Shown here in pieces: positions 7,132 to 13,383 of a DNA stretch of 16,678 nt. The position numbers and the translations under genes were made by a program. Under the pieces are notes generated by a model. The model made no database searches and was not told the origin of the DNA. It saw only the letters and a program-made list of their open reading frames with translations. The DNA is from Parcubacteria group bacterium GW2011_GWA2_47_7 (GTDB lineage Bacteria; Patescibacteriota; Minisyncoccia; Phycocordibacterales; UBA6899): contig LCOM01000002.1 of assembly GCA_000999395.1 (NCBI GenBank), positions 1 to 16,678 on the forward strand, read 5' to 3'. The stretch's first letter is position 1. The number at the start of each line of letters is the position of its first letter.

Positions 7132-7458
7132 ATGGAACAAAAGTTTTTAGTTGAGCGAGAATTTCATGCGAGATTACTCAGGGCCGTACGTGAGTTCAAT
7201 AGTGGTGACGTGCTGTCTATTGAGCGAAAAAACGGAGTTGTTACCGTACGCAGGGCCACAGAGAGTCAGCTCGTGGTGTGGAGCTCAGGTGGCGGCGGCG
7301 GTAGTTTTAGAAGATACCCCAAATATCAAGGGGATTGGAGTCCCCAAGATAAGCGGAAGATGCTTCCTATCAGTCGTGCACCAAGCTTTGTTTTATTCGT
7401 TCGAATCGAAGATGAGGATATCGTCGTTTTTCCACCTCGTCATCTCTGTGTATCGTAA
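7132..7458 (+). CDS. Hypothetical protein with glycine run, 108 aa
   Basis: The family is not recognised. The start at 7132 is preferred over the ATG at 7099 because a GGAG sequence lies about 8 nt before it. The N-terminal part (1-55) is charged and probably mixed alpha/beta, containing VLSIERKNGVVTVRR. A flexible SSGGGGGSFRRYP segment follows, then basic and aromatic residues, and a hydrophobic C-terminal strand pair (FVLFVRIEDEDIVVFPPRH). There is no signal peptide. A strong terminator directly follows the stop codon, and a recognisable promoter lies upstream, so it is a single-gene unit. Nothing in the sequence indicates a function. Confidence 0.6.
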   Translation: MEQKFLVEREFHARLLRAVREFNSGDVLSIERKNGVVTVRRATESQLVVWSSGGGGGSFRRYPKYQGDWSPQDKRKMLPISRAPSFVLFVRIEDEDIVVFPPRHLCVS

Positions 7459-7459
7459 G

Positions 7460-7481
7460 CCGAGCAATGCTCGGTTTTTTT
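7460..7481 (+). terminator. Intrinsic terminator of the 108-aa gene
   Basis: CCGAGC (7460-7465) and GCTCGG (7469-7474) form a 6-bp GC-rich stem with an AAT loop, followed directly by seven T residues. It begins one base after the stop codon. Confidence 0.9.
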
Positions 7482-7496
7482 GTATGAAAAACAAGC

Positions 7497-7502
7497 TAGA
7501 AT
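7497..7502 (+). promoter_or_regulatory. -10 box of a probable leaderless gene
   Basis: TAGAAT ends 6 nt before the ATG at 7509, so transcription should begin at the start codon itself. No convincing -35 is visible upstream, because that space is taken by the preceding terminator's T-run. Confidence 0.4.
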
Positions 7503-7508
7503 GTATGA

Positions 7509-8027
7509 ATGGATATATTTTCACACGGACTTTATGGAGGTGTACTCACTGGGCGGAAAAGTCGAAAGAGTTTTTGGACTGCCTTCATTTTTGGTATCAG
7601 TCCCGATTTGTTTTCTTTTGGCATCTTTACATTAAGTATTTTGTTAGGTTTTGTATCGGGTCCCGACTGGGGTTCCCACGCACCGGATCCGTCATTAATA
7701 CCGAATTACGTTGGTATTCTCTACGATATCACTCACAGCCTCATTGTTTTTAGTGTCGCATTTCTTGCTGTTTGGCTCATTCGCGGCAAACCTATGATGG
7801 AAATGCTTGCTTGGGGTTTTCACGTGGCACTTGATATTTTTACCCATAGTTTTGCCTTTTTCCCAACTCCGTTCCTATGGCCGATATCGAATTATAAGTT
7901 TGATGGTCACAGTTGGGGTACCTCTGAAATATTCATTCCTAACGTTATCGCACTTTGCAGTTTGTATGCCTGGTGGTGGTATAAAAAGTCGTCATTTCCA
8001 AACGAGAAACGCAATCCAAAGATGTAA
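7509..8027 (+). CDS. YdjM/DUF457-like membrane-bound metal-dependent hydrolase
   Basis: This 172-aa integral membrane protein resembles the YdjM-type putative membrane metal-dependent hydrolases. Conserved-type residues are His6 in MDIFSHGLYGG, Asp33 in GISPDLF, His76 in ITHSL, and His105/Asp109/His113 in FHVALDIFTHS. These polar residues lie next to or inside hydrophobic helices and could bind metal. Membrane segments can be seen at about 22-50, 74-92, 99-125 and 142-158. The true substrate of this family is not established, although some relatives are linked to phospholipid or SOS-regulated functions. The ATG follows a TAGAAT box by 6 nt with no ribosome-binding site. Overlapping open frames on the same strand are out-of-frame shadows. 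Confidence 0.75.
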   Translation: MDIFSHGLYGGVLTGRKSRKSFWTAFIFGISPDLFSFGIFTLSILLGFVSGPDWGSHAPDPSLIPNYVGILYDITHSLIVFSVAFLAVWLIRGKPMMEMLAWGFHVALDIFTHSFAFFPTPFLWPISNYKFDGHSWGTSEIFIPNVIALCSLYAWWWYKKSSFPNEKRNPKM

Positions 8028-8091
8028 AAAATAATACAAAAAAGTCAGCAATTTTTGAATATATACCTCAGCGAAGCCATATTCTAGGCAT

Positions 8092-8201
8092 TTATACACA
8101 GTAAAATTTCAATCTCTTGGTGCTTGAAGATACGCAGATTCATCCTCGGTGTGGCTTCCTGTGGCGGAGTGTGGATAAGGTTGTGGATAGTCCGGGGATA
8201 A
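8092..8201. promoter_or_regulatory. DnaA-box cluster in the non-coding region before tuf
   Basis: A TTATACACA box lies at 8092-8100 on the plus strand. On the minus strand there is a perfect TTATCCACA (8170-8178), a one-mismatch CTATCCACA (8182-8190) and a weaker TTATCCCCG (8193-8201), spaced 11-12 nt apart, about one helical turn. The flank at 8028-8064 is AT-rich. No dnaA, dnaN or other replication gene is in the window. It may be a DnaA-controlled promoter region, a DnaA-titrating site or part of an origin. Confidence 0.5.
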
Positions 8202-8203
8202 GA

Positions 8204-8244
8204 TCAATGTCAAACATTGACGGCCGTATCATTTCTGGTATCCT
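8204..8244 (+). promoter_or_regulatory. Promoter of the tuf-ribosomal protein operon with overlapping inverted repeat
   Basis: TTGACG (8217-8222) and TATCCT (8239-8244) are 16 nt apart, and the -10 is extended by TGG. This is one of the best promoters in the window. TCAATGT (8204-8210) and ACATTGA (8214-8220) form a perfect 7-bp inverted repeat around CAA and overlap the -35, as a repressor operator would. The predicted start is near 8251, leaving a leader of about 150 nt. Confidence 0.65.
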
Positions 8245-8250
8245 GTGCAG

Positions 8251-8404
8251 ACGTTGCTTTATGTGAGTTTTTCAGGAGGAAAACAAACAGCGCACGTGGA
8301 ATAATGTTATACGACCTTCTCGTATAACCTCTTGTTTTGTCCGGTATCCAAAATTTTGGTTAAACCAAGTTTTTGTACCGCTTATTTAATAATCAAAAAG
8401 CTTT
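8251..8404 (+). promoter_or_regulatory. Structured leader of tuf mRNA
   Basis: This leader contains a lone AGGAGG (8274-8279) with no long reading frame behind it. A perfect 9-bp hairpin follows (8306-8314 with 8320-8328, loop CCTTC), then CTCTTGTTTTG. Next come the palindrome CCAAAATTTTGG (8348-8359) and the overlapping alternative stem TTGGTT/AACCAA (8356-8361 with 8363-8368), followed by GTTTTTG. The last two stems exclude each other, as in attenuators. Near the ATG there is no Shine-Dalgarno. Function is inferred from structure only. Confidence 0.45.
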
Positions 8405-9598
8405 ATGGCTGTAGAATTTGATCGTTCGAAACCGCACGTGAACGTCGGTACCATTGGTCACGTCGACCACGGTAAAACCACGCTCACCGCTGCGATATTA
8501 CACGTGCTGCACATGGCAGGATTTGAAGTGAAGATGAAAGGAGTCAACGAGATCGACTCCGCTCCTGAGGAGCGCGAGCGCGGTATCACTATTGCTCTCT
8601 CTCACAATGAGTACTCGACCGCGACTCGTCACTACGCGCACATTGATGCGCCGGGTCACGCGGACTATATTAAGAACATGATTACTGGTGCCGCTCAGAT
8701 GGATGGCGCCATCATCGTGGTTGCCGCAACTGATGGTGTTATGCCTCAGACGCGTGAGCACGTCCTTCTTGCAAAACAGGTCGGTGTGCCTCGTATCATT
8801 GTATTTCTCAATAAGGTAGACATGGTTGATGACCAGGACTTGGTGGAACTCGTCGAAGAGGAGGTTCGCGAGCTTTTGACCAAGCAGGGATTTGACGGTG
8901 CAAACTGCCCGGTTATTCGCGGTTCCGGTCTCAAGGCGCTTGAATCAAAGTCAGTTGATGATCCTTGGGCAAAGGGAGTTCTTGAGCTCACAAAGGCACT
9001 TGATGAGTATATTCCCGTTCCCGTACGTGAACTCGACAAGCCATTCCTTATGCCCGTTGAAGACGTCTTCTCTATTGAGGGACGCGGAACGGTCGTTACT
9101 GGCCGTATTGAGCGCGGTATTTGTAAGGTTGGTCAGGAAGTCGAGATTGTCGGTCTCGCAAAAACAGCAAAGACGACCATCACTGGAATTGAAATGTTCA
9201 ACAAGTCACTCCAGGAGGGACAAGCAGGAGACAACGCAGGTATCCTCATTCGCGGTATCAAGAAAGAGGATGTCACGCGTGGTCAGGTCATAGCGGCAAC
9301 CGGCACAGTGACTCCTCATACCGACTTTGAGTCCGAGGTCTATATTCTCTCAAAGGAGGAAGGTGGTCGCCACACTCCGTTTTTCTCAGGATACAAGCCT
9401 CAGTTCTATATTCGCACCACGGATGTTACCGGTGAGGTGACCTTGGCAGAGGGAGTCGAGATGGTAATGCCTGGAGATACTGTTACGTTTAAGGTAAAAC
9501 TCATTGCGCCTGTCGCACTTGAGGCACAGATGCGCTTTGCAATCCGCGAGGGTGGCAGGACAGTCGGCGCTGGTGTCGTTACGAAGATTGTTGCCTAA
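8405..9598 (+). CDS. tuf: Elongation factor Tu
   Basis: EF-Tu carries aminoacyl-tRNA to the ribosomal A site as a GTP complex. The 397-aa length is standard. Motifs are GHVDHGKT (18-25), ERERGITI (57-64, switch I), DAPGH (81-85), NKVD (136-139) and RGSGLKAL, where most relatives have an SAL-type motif. Domain II contains VFSIEGRGTVVTGRIERG. Domain III contains GYKPQFYIRTTDVTGEV and ends in GVVTKIVA. The DAPGH motif has alanine where E. coli EF-Tu has the reactive Cys81 of DCPGH. The ATG at 8405 precedes the conserved N-terminus directly. It is the first gene of a cluster that continues with rpsJ, 36 nt downstream. Confidence 0.98.
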   Translation: MAVEFDRSKPHVNVGTIGHVDHGKTTLTAAILHVLHMAGFEVKMKGVNEIDSAPEERERGITIALSHNEYSTATRHYAHIDAPGHADYIKNMITGAAQMDGAIIVVAATDGVMPQTREHVLLAKQVGVPRIIVFLNKVDMVDDQDLVELVEEEVRELLTKQGFDGANCPVIRGSGLKALESKSVDDPWAKGVLELTKALDEYIPVPVRELDKPFLMPVEDVFSIEGRGTVVTGRIERGICKVGQEVEIVGLAKTAKTTITGIEMFNKSLQEGQAGDNAGILIRGIKKEDVTRGQVIAATGTVTPHTDFESEVYILSKEEGGRHTPFFSGYKPQFYIRTTDVTGEVTLAEGVEMVMPGDTVTFKVKLIAPVALEAQMRFAIREGGRTVGAGVVTKIVA

Positions 9599-9634
9599 GG
9601 CATCATCACCCATTGTTACTCAACATAGAATGTC

Positions 9635-9997
9635 ATGACCACAGGAACGGAAAATACAAAAAAAGCAACGAGTGCAAAGTCAAAGGAAACTGTCACGAAG
9701 CTTCGCATCCGCGTCCGCGCTTATGAATACAAGATTCTTGACGCATCAGTGCGCCAGATCATGGATACTGCACTGCGCTACGATGCAAAGCTGATTGGCC
9801 CCATCCCACTTCCAACTCAAATAACAAAGTACACTGTGAATCGCTCATCGTTCATCTATAAGGATGCTCGTGAACAGTTCGAGATGCGCGTCCACAAGCG
9901 CTTGATCGACATCATGAACCCGACGCCAAAGGTGATCGAGGCGCTCACGAATCTGACTTTGCCATCTGGCGTCAATATCGACGTCAAAATGATGTAA
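9635..9997 (+). CDS. rpsJ: 30S ribosomal protein uS10
   Basis: uS10 is a small-subunit head protein and, in many bacteria, also the NusE partner of NusB in transcription antitermination. The core begins at KLRIRVRAYEYKILDASVRQ. It continues through GPIPLPTQITKYTVNRS (the ribosome-penetrating loop) and HKRLIDIMNPTPKVIEALTNLTLPSGVNIDVKM, which is the family ending. The protein is 120 aa against about 103 in E. coli. The extra residues form a Lys/Thr-rich N-terminal tail of about 20 residues (MTTGTENTKKATSAKSKETV). It lies 36 nt after tuf with no terminator between, so it is probably cotranscribed. There is no Shine-Dalgarno. Confidence 0.97.
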   Translation: MTTGTENTKKATSAKSKETVTKLRIRVRAYEYKILDASVRQIMDTALRYDAKLIGPIPLPTQITKYTVNRSSFIYKDAREQFEMRVHKRLIDIMNPTPKVIEALTNLTLPSGVNIDVKMM

Positions 9998-10023
9998 CTT
10001 TTGCGTTGTAAAAGCGGAGTATT

Positions 10024-10259
10024 TCGAGCGTAGTAGCGCGGGTGAATTTGGAAGACGTACCTAGTGTACGCCTTCCAAACATCGCGTGCTTACCTCAGTC
10101 GAGTTATTTCCAATTTTACTAATGCACAAGAGGATGTCTTTTCATCTAATACCATCTTGTGCGGCTGTTTATCTCGTTCACTCACAAATAAGTCGAAGTG
10201 TTTACTGTTTTCCTTATGGAATACGGAGCCTTCGTTTACTGACTACATTTGGCAGTAAA
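10024..10259 (+). promoter_or_regulatory. Structured spacer between rpsJ and rplC
   Basis: This 310-nt gap (9998-10307) has no convincing gene but several strong foldings. TTTGGAAG/CTTCCAAA with CGTAC/GTACG inside (10047-10079) forms a hairpin that extends imperfectly out to TCGA/TCGA (10024-10102). GCACAAGA pairs with TCTTGTGC (10124-10131 with 10155-10162). CAGTAAA (10253-10259) can pair with either of two TTTACTG copies (10201-10207 or 10235-10241), giving alternative structures. No T-run terminator is seen, so read-through into rplC is expected. It may be an autoregulatory leader for rplC-rplD-rplW. Confidence 0.5.
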
Positions 10260-10307
10260 ATTCTTTGTACGCGTTCTCATGACATATTCCTCAACTAACT
10301 ACCCACT

Positions 10308-10931
10308 ATGAAATTTCTATTAGCAACGAAACAAGAGATGACGCAGTACTTCTCTCCCGATGGGAAGTGTATTGCTGCAACTCTTCTTTCTGCAGGTCCG
10401 ATTACGGTGACCGAAGTACGCACGAAAGAACGAGACGGCTACGAAGCTGTGCAGTTCGGTTTCGGCACGCAGCTTCCGAAACGTGTCAACAAACCACAGC
10501 TTGGCGCCCTCAAGGAGCTTGGCGTATTCCGTTACATGCGTGAGTTTCGCCCAAAGACAGGCGGTACCGCAGAACTGAAAGCGGGAGACAAAATCACCGT
10601 CGAGGCATTTGCCGCCGGTGATGATATCGAAGTATCCGGCATATCAAAAGGAAAGGGCTTTCAGGGTGTGGTCAAGCGCCATGGTTTTCATGGAGGCGAT
10701 CGCACTCACGGACAAAAGCATTCCGAACGTGAACCGGGCTCAATCGGAGCAACAGGACTACAGCGCGTTATTCCCGGCACGCGCATGGCCGGACGAATGG
10801 GCTCAGACCGCGTGACCATAAAGGGTCTCAAGGTGCTCGCCATCGACAAAGACAGCAATCTTCTTCTCGTGTCGGGAGCAATCCCGGGTCGTCGCGGGAC
10901 ATTGATCGAAATTAAGGCAGCAAATTCCTAG
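10308..10931 (+). CDS. rplC: 50S ribosomal protein uL3
   Basis: uL3 is an early-assembling large-subunit protein whose loop reaches toward the peptidyl-transferase centre. The 207-aa length fits the family. The N-terminus (MKFLLATKQEMTQYFSPDGK) matches the usual K-x-G-MTQ region. The signature GKGFQGVVKRHGFHGGDRTHG and the loop PGSIGATGLQRVIPGTRMAGRMG are clear, as is the C-terminal LLLVSGAIPGRRGTLIEIK. It follows the structured rpsJ-rplC spacer. It is separated by only 4 nt from rplD, suggesting translational coupling. The region before the ATG is pyrimidine-rich and has no Shine-Dalgarno sequence. Confidence 0.97.
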   Translation: MKFLLATKQEMTQYFSPDGKCIAATLLSAGPITVTEVRTKERDGYEAVQFGFGTQLPKRVNKPQLGALKELGVFRYMREFRPKTGGTAELKAGDKITVEAFAAGDDIEVSGISKGKGFQGVVKRHGFHGGDRTHGQKHSEREPGSIGATGLQRVIPGTRMAGRMGSDRVTIKGLKVLAIDKDSNLLLVSGAIPGRRGTLIEIKAANS

Positions 10932-10935
10932 GCTT

Positions 10936-11670
10936 ATGACTACAGAAAAAACAACAAAGGCGACCACAAAAAAGGTCACAGAGGTGAAAGCAAAGAAGAC
11001 TGTCAATCTTGATGCAGATGTCTACACGATGGATGCGAAGAAGTCAGGAACAATAAAACTTCCCGAAACAGTGTTTGCAGAAAAATGGAATGCGGATCTT
11101 GTACATCAGGTGGTTATTGGTATGCAGGCAAACGCCCGCCAGCCAATCGCACACACCAAGGATCGTTCCGAGGTACGCGGTGGTGGCAAGAAGCCATGGG
11201 CCCAGAAAGGTACTGGTCGTGCCCGCCACGGATCGTCTCGCTCGCCTATTTGGCGCCACGGTGGTGTTACACATGGACCGCGCAATGATCGCGACTTCTC
11301 ACAGAAGATCAACAAAAAGATGCGCGTGAAGGCACTCTTCGTCGTGCTCTCGAAGAAGTTTGCTGAGGGCCAAATGCTCTTCATGCAGGACCTCTCAATG
11401 AAAGAGCCAAAAACAAAAGATGCGCGCGCATTGCTCACCAATTGGGGAACAATCGATGGTTTTACACCGCTCGCAACACGCCGTAAGAATGCACTCTACG
11501 TGGTGCTCTCAAAGGGCGACGCAGCAGTCAAGAAATCATTCCAGAATATGGGCAATGTATTAGTCGGTACAGTGGGGACGGTAAATCCGGTCGACCTCCT
11601 TTCGTATCGCTATGTTCTCTTTGCGAATCCCGAAGAGTGCATGAAGGCAATGGAAGCTAAACTGAAATAA
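10936..11670 (+). CDS. rplD: 50S ribosomal protein uL4
   Basis: uL4 binds 23S rRNA early in assembly and lines the exit-tunnel constriction. In E. coli it also represses its own S10 operon. The extended loop is evident: RQPIAHTKDRSEVRGGGKKP then WAQKGTGRARHGSSRSPIWRHGGVTHGP, which closely matches the family. The protein is 244 aa against about 201 in E. coli. The extra length is mainly an N-terminal Lys/Thr-rich tail of about 30 residues (MTTEKTTKATTKKVTEVKAK) similar in character to those on uS10 and uL23 here. It starts 4 nt after rplC, and rplW starts 1 nt after its stop codon. Confidence 0.97.
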   Translation: MTTEKTTKATTKKVTEVKAKKTVNLDADVYTMDAKKSGTIKLPETVFAEKWNADLVHQVVIGMQANARQPIAHTKDRSEVRGGGKKPWAQKGTGRARHGSSRSPIWRHGGVTHGPRNDRDFSQKINKKMRVKALFVVLSKKFAEGQMLFMQDLSMKEPKTKDARALLTNWGTIDGFTPLATRRKNALYVVLSKGDAAVKKSFQNMGNVLVGTVGTVNPVDLLSYRYVLFANPEECMKAMEAKLK

Positions 11671-11671
11671 T

Positions 11672-12112
11672 ATGGCACTCTTCAACAAAAAACCTGTCGT
11701 AAAGAAAGCAGCGACAAAGACCGATGCCGTAAGGGCAAAAGTAGCGAAGGCAGAAAAGGCCGATAAGAAGGACGAAATTATGGCAATTGAGAAGAAGGAC
11801 GCATCGGTGGTGCAAAAAGCCGGCGGCCTCGAGCTCAACATGATATTGCTTCGTCCGCACATTACGGAGAAGGCAACTGACCTTTCCGAAAAAAACGTTT
11901 ATGCATTTGAGATTGCTCGCGGTGCAAACAAGGCTCAGGTGCGTCAGGCCGTCGAGAAGTTCTACAAAGTGAAACCGGTAAAGATTGCCATTATTATGGG
12001 CATTGCAAAGTACATGAAGAATCGTCGCACCGGTCGAATGCAGACGAAGAAAACCGCTATTAAAAAAGCTCTGGTCTACCTCAAGAAGGGCGATAAAATA
12101 GAGTTCGTCTAA
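11672..12112 (+). CDS. rplW: 50S ribosomal protein uL23 with long N-terminal extension
   Basis: uL23 sits at the polypeptide exit tunnel, where it docks trigger factor and SRP. The conserved domain starts near residue 57 (MILLRPHITEKATDLSEKNVYAFEI) and runs through VRQAVEKFYKVKPVKIAIIMG to KKALVYLKKGDKIEFV. Before it lies a low-complexity Lys/Ala-rich extension of about 55 residues, making the protein 146 aa against about 100 in E. coli. The ATG at 11672 follows the rplD stop by one base (TAATATG), strongly suggesting coupled translation and supporting the long start. An internal ATG at residue 37 (11780) is an alternative. The stop codon opens directly into the structured rplW-rplB spacer. 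Confidence 0.95.
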   Translation: MALFNKKPVVKKAATKTDAVRAKVAKAEKADKKDEIMAIEKKDASVVQKAGGLELNMILLRPHITEKATDLSEKNVYAFEIARGANKAQVRQAVEKFYKVKPVKIAIIMGIAKYMKNRRTGRMQTKKTAIKKALVYLKKGDKIEFV

Positions 12113-12238
12113 AGATTTTTGAAATTGGTGCACTACTCGTCCTTCCCGATTTCGGGTTCGGAAGCAGTATAACTCATACAGCTTCGCGAATACCGAAACG
12201 GTTCAGGACTTCGTATCACATCCAATTTCAAAAATCTT
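12112..12238 (+). ncRNA. Predicted structured RNA element between rplW and rplB
   Basis: The element begins at the last base of the rplW stop codon and ends 16 nt before rplB. A perfect 17-bp stem closes it (12112-12128 with 12222-12238). Inside, GTCCT/AGGAC (12139-12143 with 12205-12209) encloses three hairpins. These are CCCGA/TCGGG (12145-12156), GAAGC-A-GTAT/ATAC-A-GCTTC (12161-12185) and ACCG/CGGT (12192-12202), together forming a four-way junction. There is no T-tail and no reading frame. Function is unknown. An r-protein binding site, an RNA-processing signal or a mobile repeat with terminal inverted repeats are the main options. Confidence 0.6.
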
Positions 12239-12254
12239 AAAGAACAGAAAAAAT

Positions 12255-13103
12255 ATGAAAACATTCAAACCACTAACACCGTCCCTTCGTAATACCGTCC
12301 TCACTCCTTACAAGGAGCTTCTGTCGGGCGATGCAAAGGCAATCCCCAAGGGGCTCACTGTCGGAAAGCGAAAGACCGGCGGACGCAACAACCAGGGTCG
12401 CATCACTATGCGTCATATCGGCGGAGGAAACAAAAATCTGAAGCGTGATGTTGACTTCAAGTACAATAAGCACGATGTGCTTGGTCGCGTTGAGGCTGTC
12501 CAGTATGATCCTTTGCGTACCGCATTCATCGCACTCGTTGTCTATAAGGACGGTGAACGAAGGTATGTTGTTGCGCCAAAGGGTATGAAAAAGGGTGACA
12601 CGATGATTACGAGTGAAAAGGCAGCTCCCACGATGGGAAATCGCCTGCCACTTCGCAATATTGCCGTCGGAACATTCGTCTACAACGTCGAAGTCCAGCC
12701 AAATGGCGGAGCAAAGCTTGCGCGTTCAGCGGGAAACTTCATCGAGGTCATCGCGAACGACTTGGGATACGCATTTTTGAAGATGCCGTCATCCGAAGTC
12801 CGAAAGGTTTCCGAAAACTGTTGGGCATCTATCGGTTCAGCATCCAACGACCAGCACAAGCTCCGCAAGGAAGGAAAGGCCGGACGTAACCGCTGGAAGG
12901 GTATTCGCCCTCACGTACGCGGTTCAGCCATGAATGCGGTCGACCATCCTCATGGAGGTGGAGAAGGCCGCATGGGTCGCGGACTCCGTCGCGCGAAGAC
13001 CAAGTGGGGCAAGATGTCCGGAAAGGGACAGAAGACACGAAGTCCGAAGAAGTATTCGAACGTATTTATCGTCAGCCGCCGCAAGGTCGGAAAGAAAAAG
13101 TAA
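12255..13103 (+). CDS. rplB: 50S ribosomal protein uL2
   Basis: uL2 is a core large-subunit protein near the peptidyl-transferase centre, required for subunit joining. Motifs include GRNNQGRITMRHIGGGNK, the central KMPSSEVRKVSENCWASIG and the C-terminal AMNAVDHPHGGGEGRMGRG with the conserved histidine. The basic tail GQKTRSPKKYSNVFIVSRRK follows. At 282 aa it is of normal length. The ATG at 12255 follows an A-rich stretch with no clear Shine-Dalgarno. It is separated from rplW by 142 nt holding a structured element, and a second such element and a terminator follow. rplB is therefore the last gene of this operon, whereas rpsS normally comes next. Confidence 0.97.
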   Translation: MKTFKPLTPSLRNTVLTPYKELLSGDAKAIPKGLTVGKRKTGGRNNQGRITMRHIGGGNKNLKRDVDFKYNKHDVLGRVEAVQYDPLRTAFIALVVYKDGERRYVVAPKGMKKGDTMITSEKAAPTMGNRLPLRNIAVGTFVYNVEVQPNGGAKLARSAGNFIEVIANDLGYAFLKMPSSEVRKVSENCWASIGSASNDQHKLRKEGKAGRNRWKGIRPHVRGSAMNAVDHPHGGGEGRMGRGLRRAKTKWGKMSGKGQKTRSPKKYSNVFIVSRRKVGKKK

Positions 13104-13230
13104 AAACTTCCAAATTTGGCGCCCTTCGATTTTTTCATCGTCGGAAGGTTCGGGGGATGTACCACATGTACACCCCCACGAACACTCCCGACTCGAAAAA
13201 GCCGAATCGCATCCAAATTATGAAAGTTTT
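13103..13230 (+). ncRNA. Predicted structured RNA element after rplB
   Basis: The element begins at the last base of the rplB stop codon and runs to the terminator. The closing stem has two parts, AAAACTT/AAGTTTT (13103-13109 with 13224-13230) and AATTTGG/CCAAATT (13113-13119 with 13213-13219). Three hairpins lie inside: CCTTC/GAAGG with GAT/ATC (13123-13148), GTTCG-GGGG-TGTAC paired with GTACA-CCCC-CGAAC (13148-13183), and CGACTCG/CGAATCG with one mismatch (13189-13209). Size and layout match the element between rplW and rplB. Function is unknown. Confidence 0.55.
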
Positions 13231-13231
13231 C

Positions 13232-13257
13232 AAAAAACACCCGTGAGGGTGTTTTTT
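13232..13257 (+). terminator. Intrinsic terminator of the tuf-rplB operon
   Basis: AAAAAACACCC (13232-13242) pairs with GGGTGTTTTTT (13247-13257) around a GTGA loop, an 11-bp stem ending in a T-run. It ends the ribosomal operon about 130 nt after rplB. Confidence 0.9.
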
Positions 13258-13371
13258 GTCACCAGGCTAAAATGCCGAACACCTCAAATGGAGGGAAATG
13301 AGGCGCTCAGCTTCGAGACTGCATCAAAAACTCCGCTTGTAAAATGCCACACACATGACAGGTCGATAGGT

Positions 13372-13377
13372 TATAAT
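13372..13377 (+). promoter_or_regulatory. -10 box of a probable leaderless gene (HEPN)
   Basis: A consensus TATAAT ends exactly 6 nt before the ATG at 13384, so the transcript should begin at the start codon. No clear -35 is present at the usual distance. Confidence 0.5.
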
Positions 13378-13383
13378 GAGAAT

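Noticed and set aside
10064..10298. Two overlapping small frames (64 and 70 aa) between rpsJ and rplC
   Set aside because: Neither has a ribosome-binding site or a protein-like pattern. They cover strong inverted repeats, which better explain the sequence.
12129..12221. A tRNA or tRNA-like gene inside the rplW-rplB spacer
   Set aside because: The GTTCG/GGTTC stretches and three hairpins recall a cloverleaf, but the arms and loops have wrong sizes, there is no 7-bp acceptor with a matching T-arm, and no anticodon loop of 7.
12934..13383. Long open frame running from inside rplB through the spacer into the HEPN gene
   Set aside because: It overlaps rplB in another frame and crosses a strong terminator and a TATAAT box. 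Only the part from 13384 looks like a protein. An in-frame ATG at 13288 is possible but less likely.
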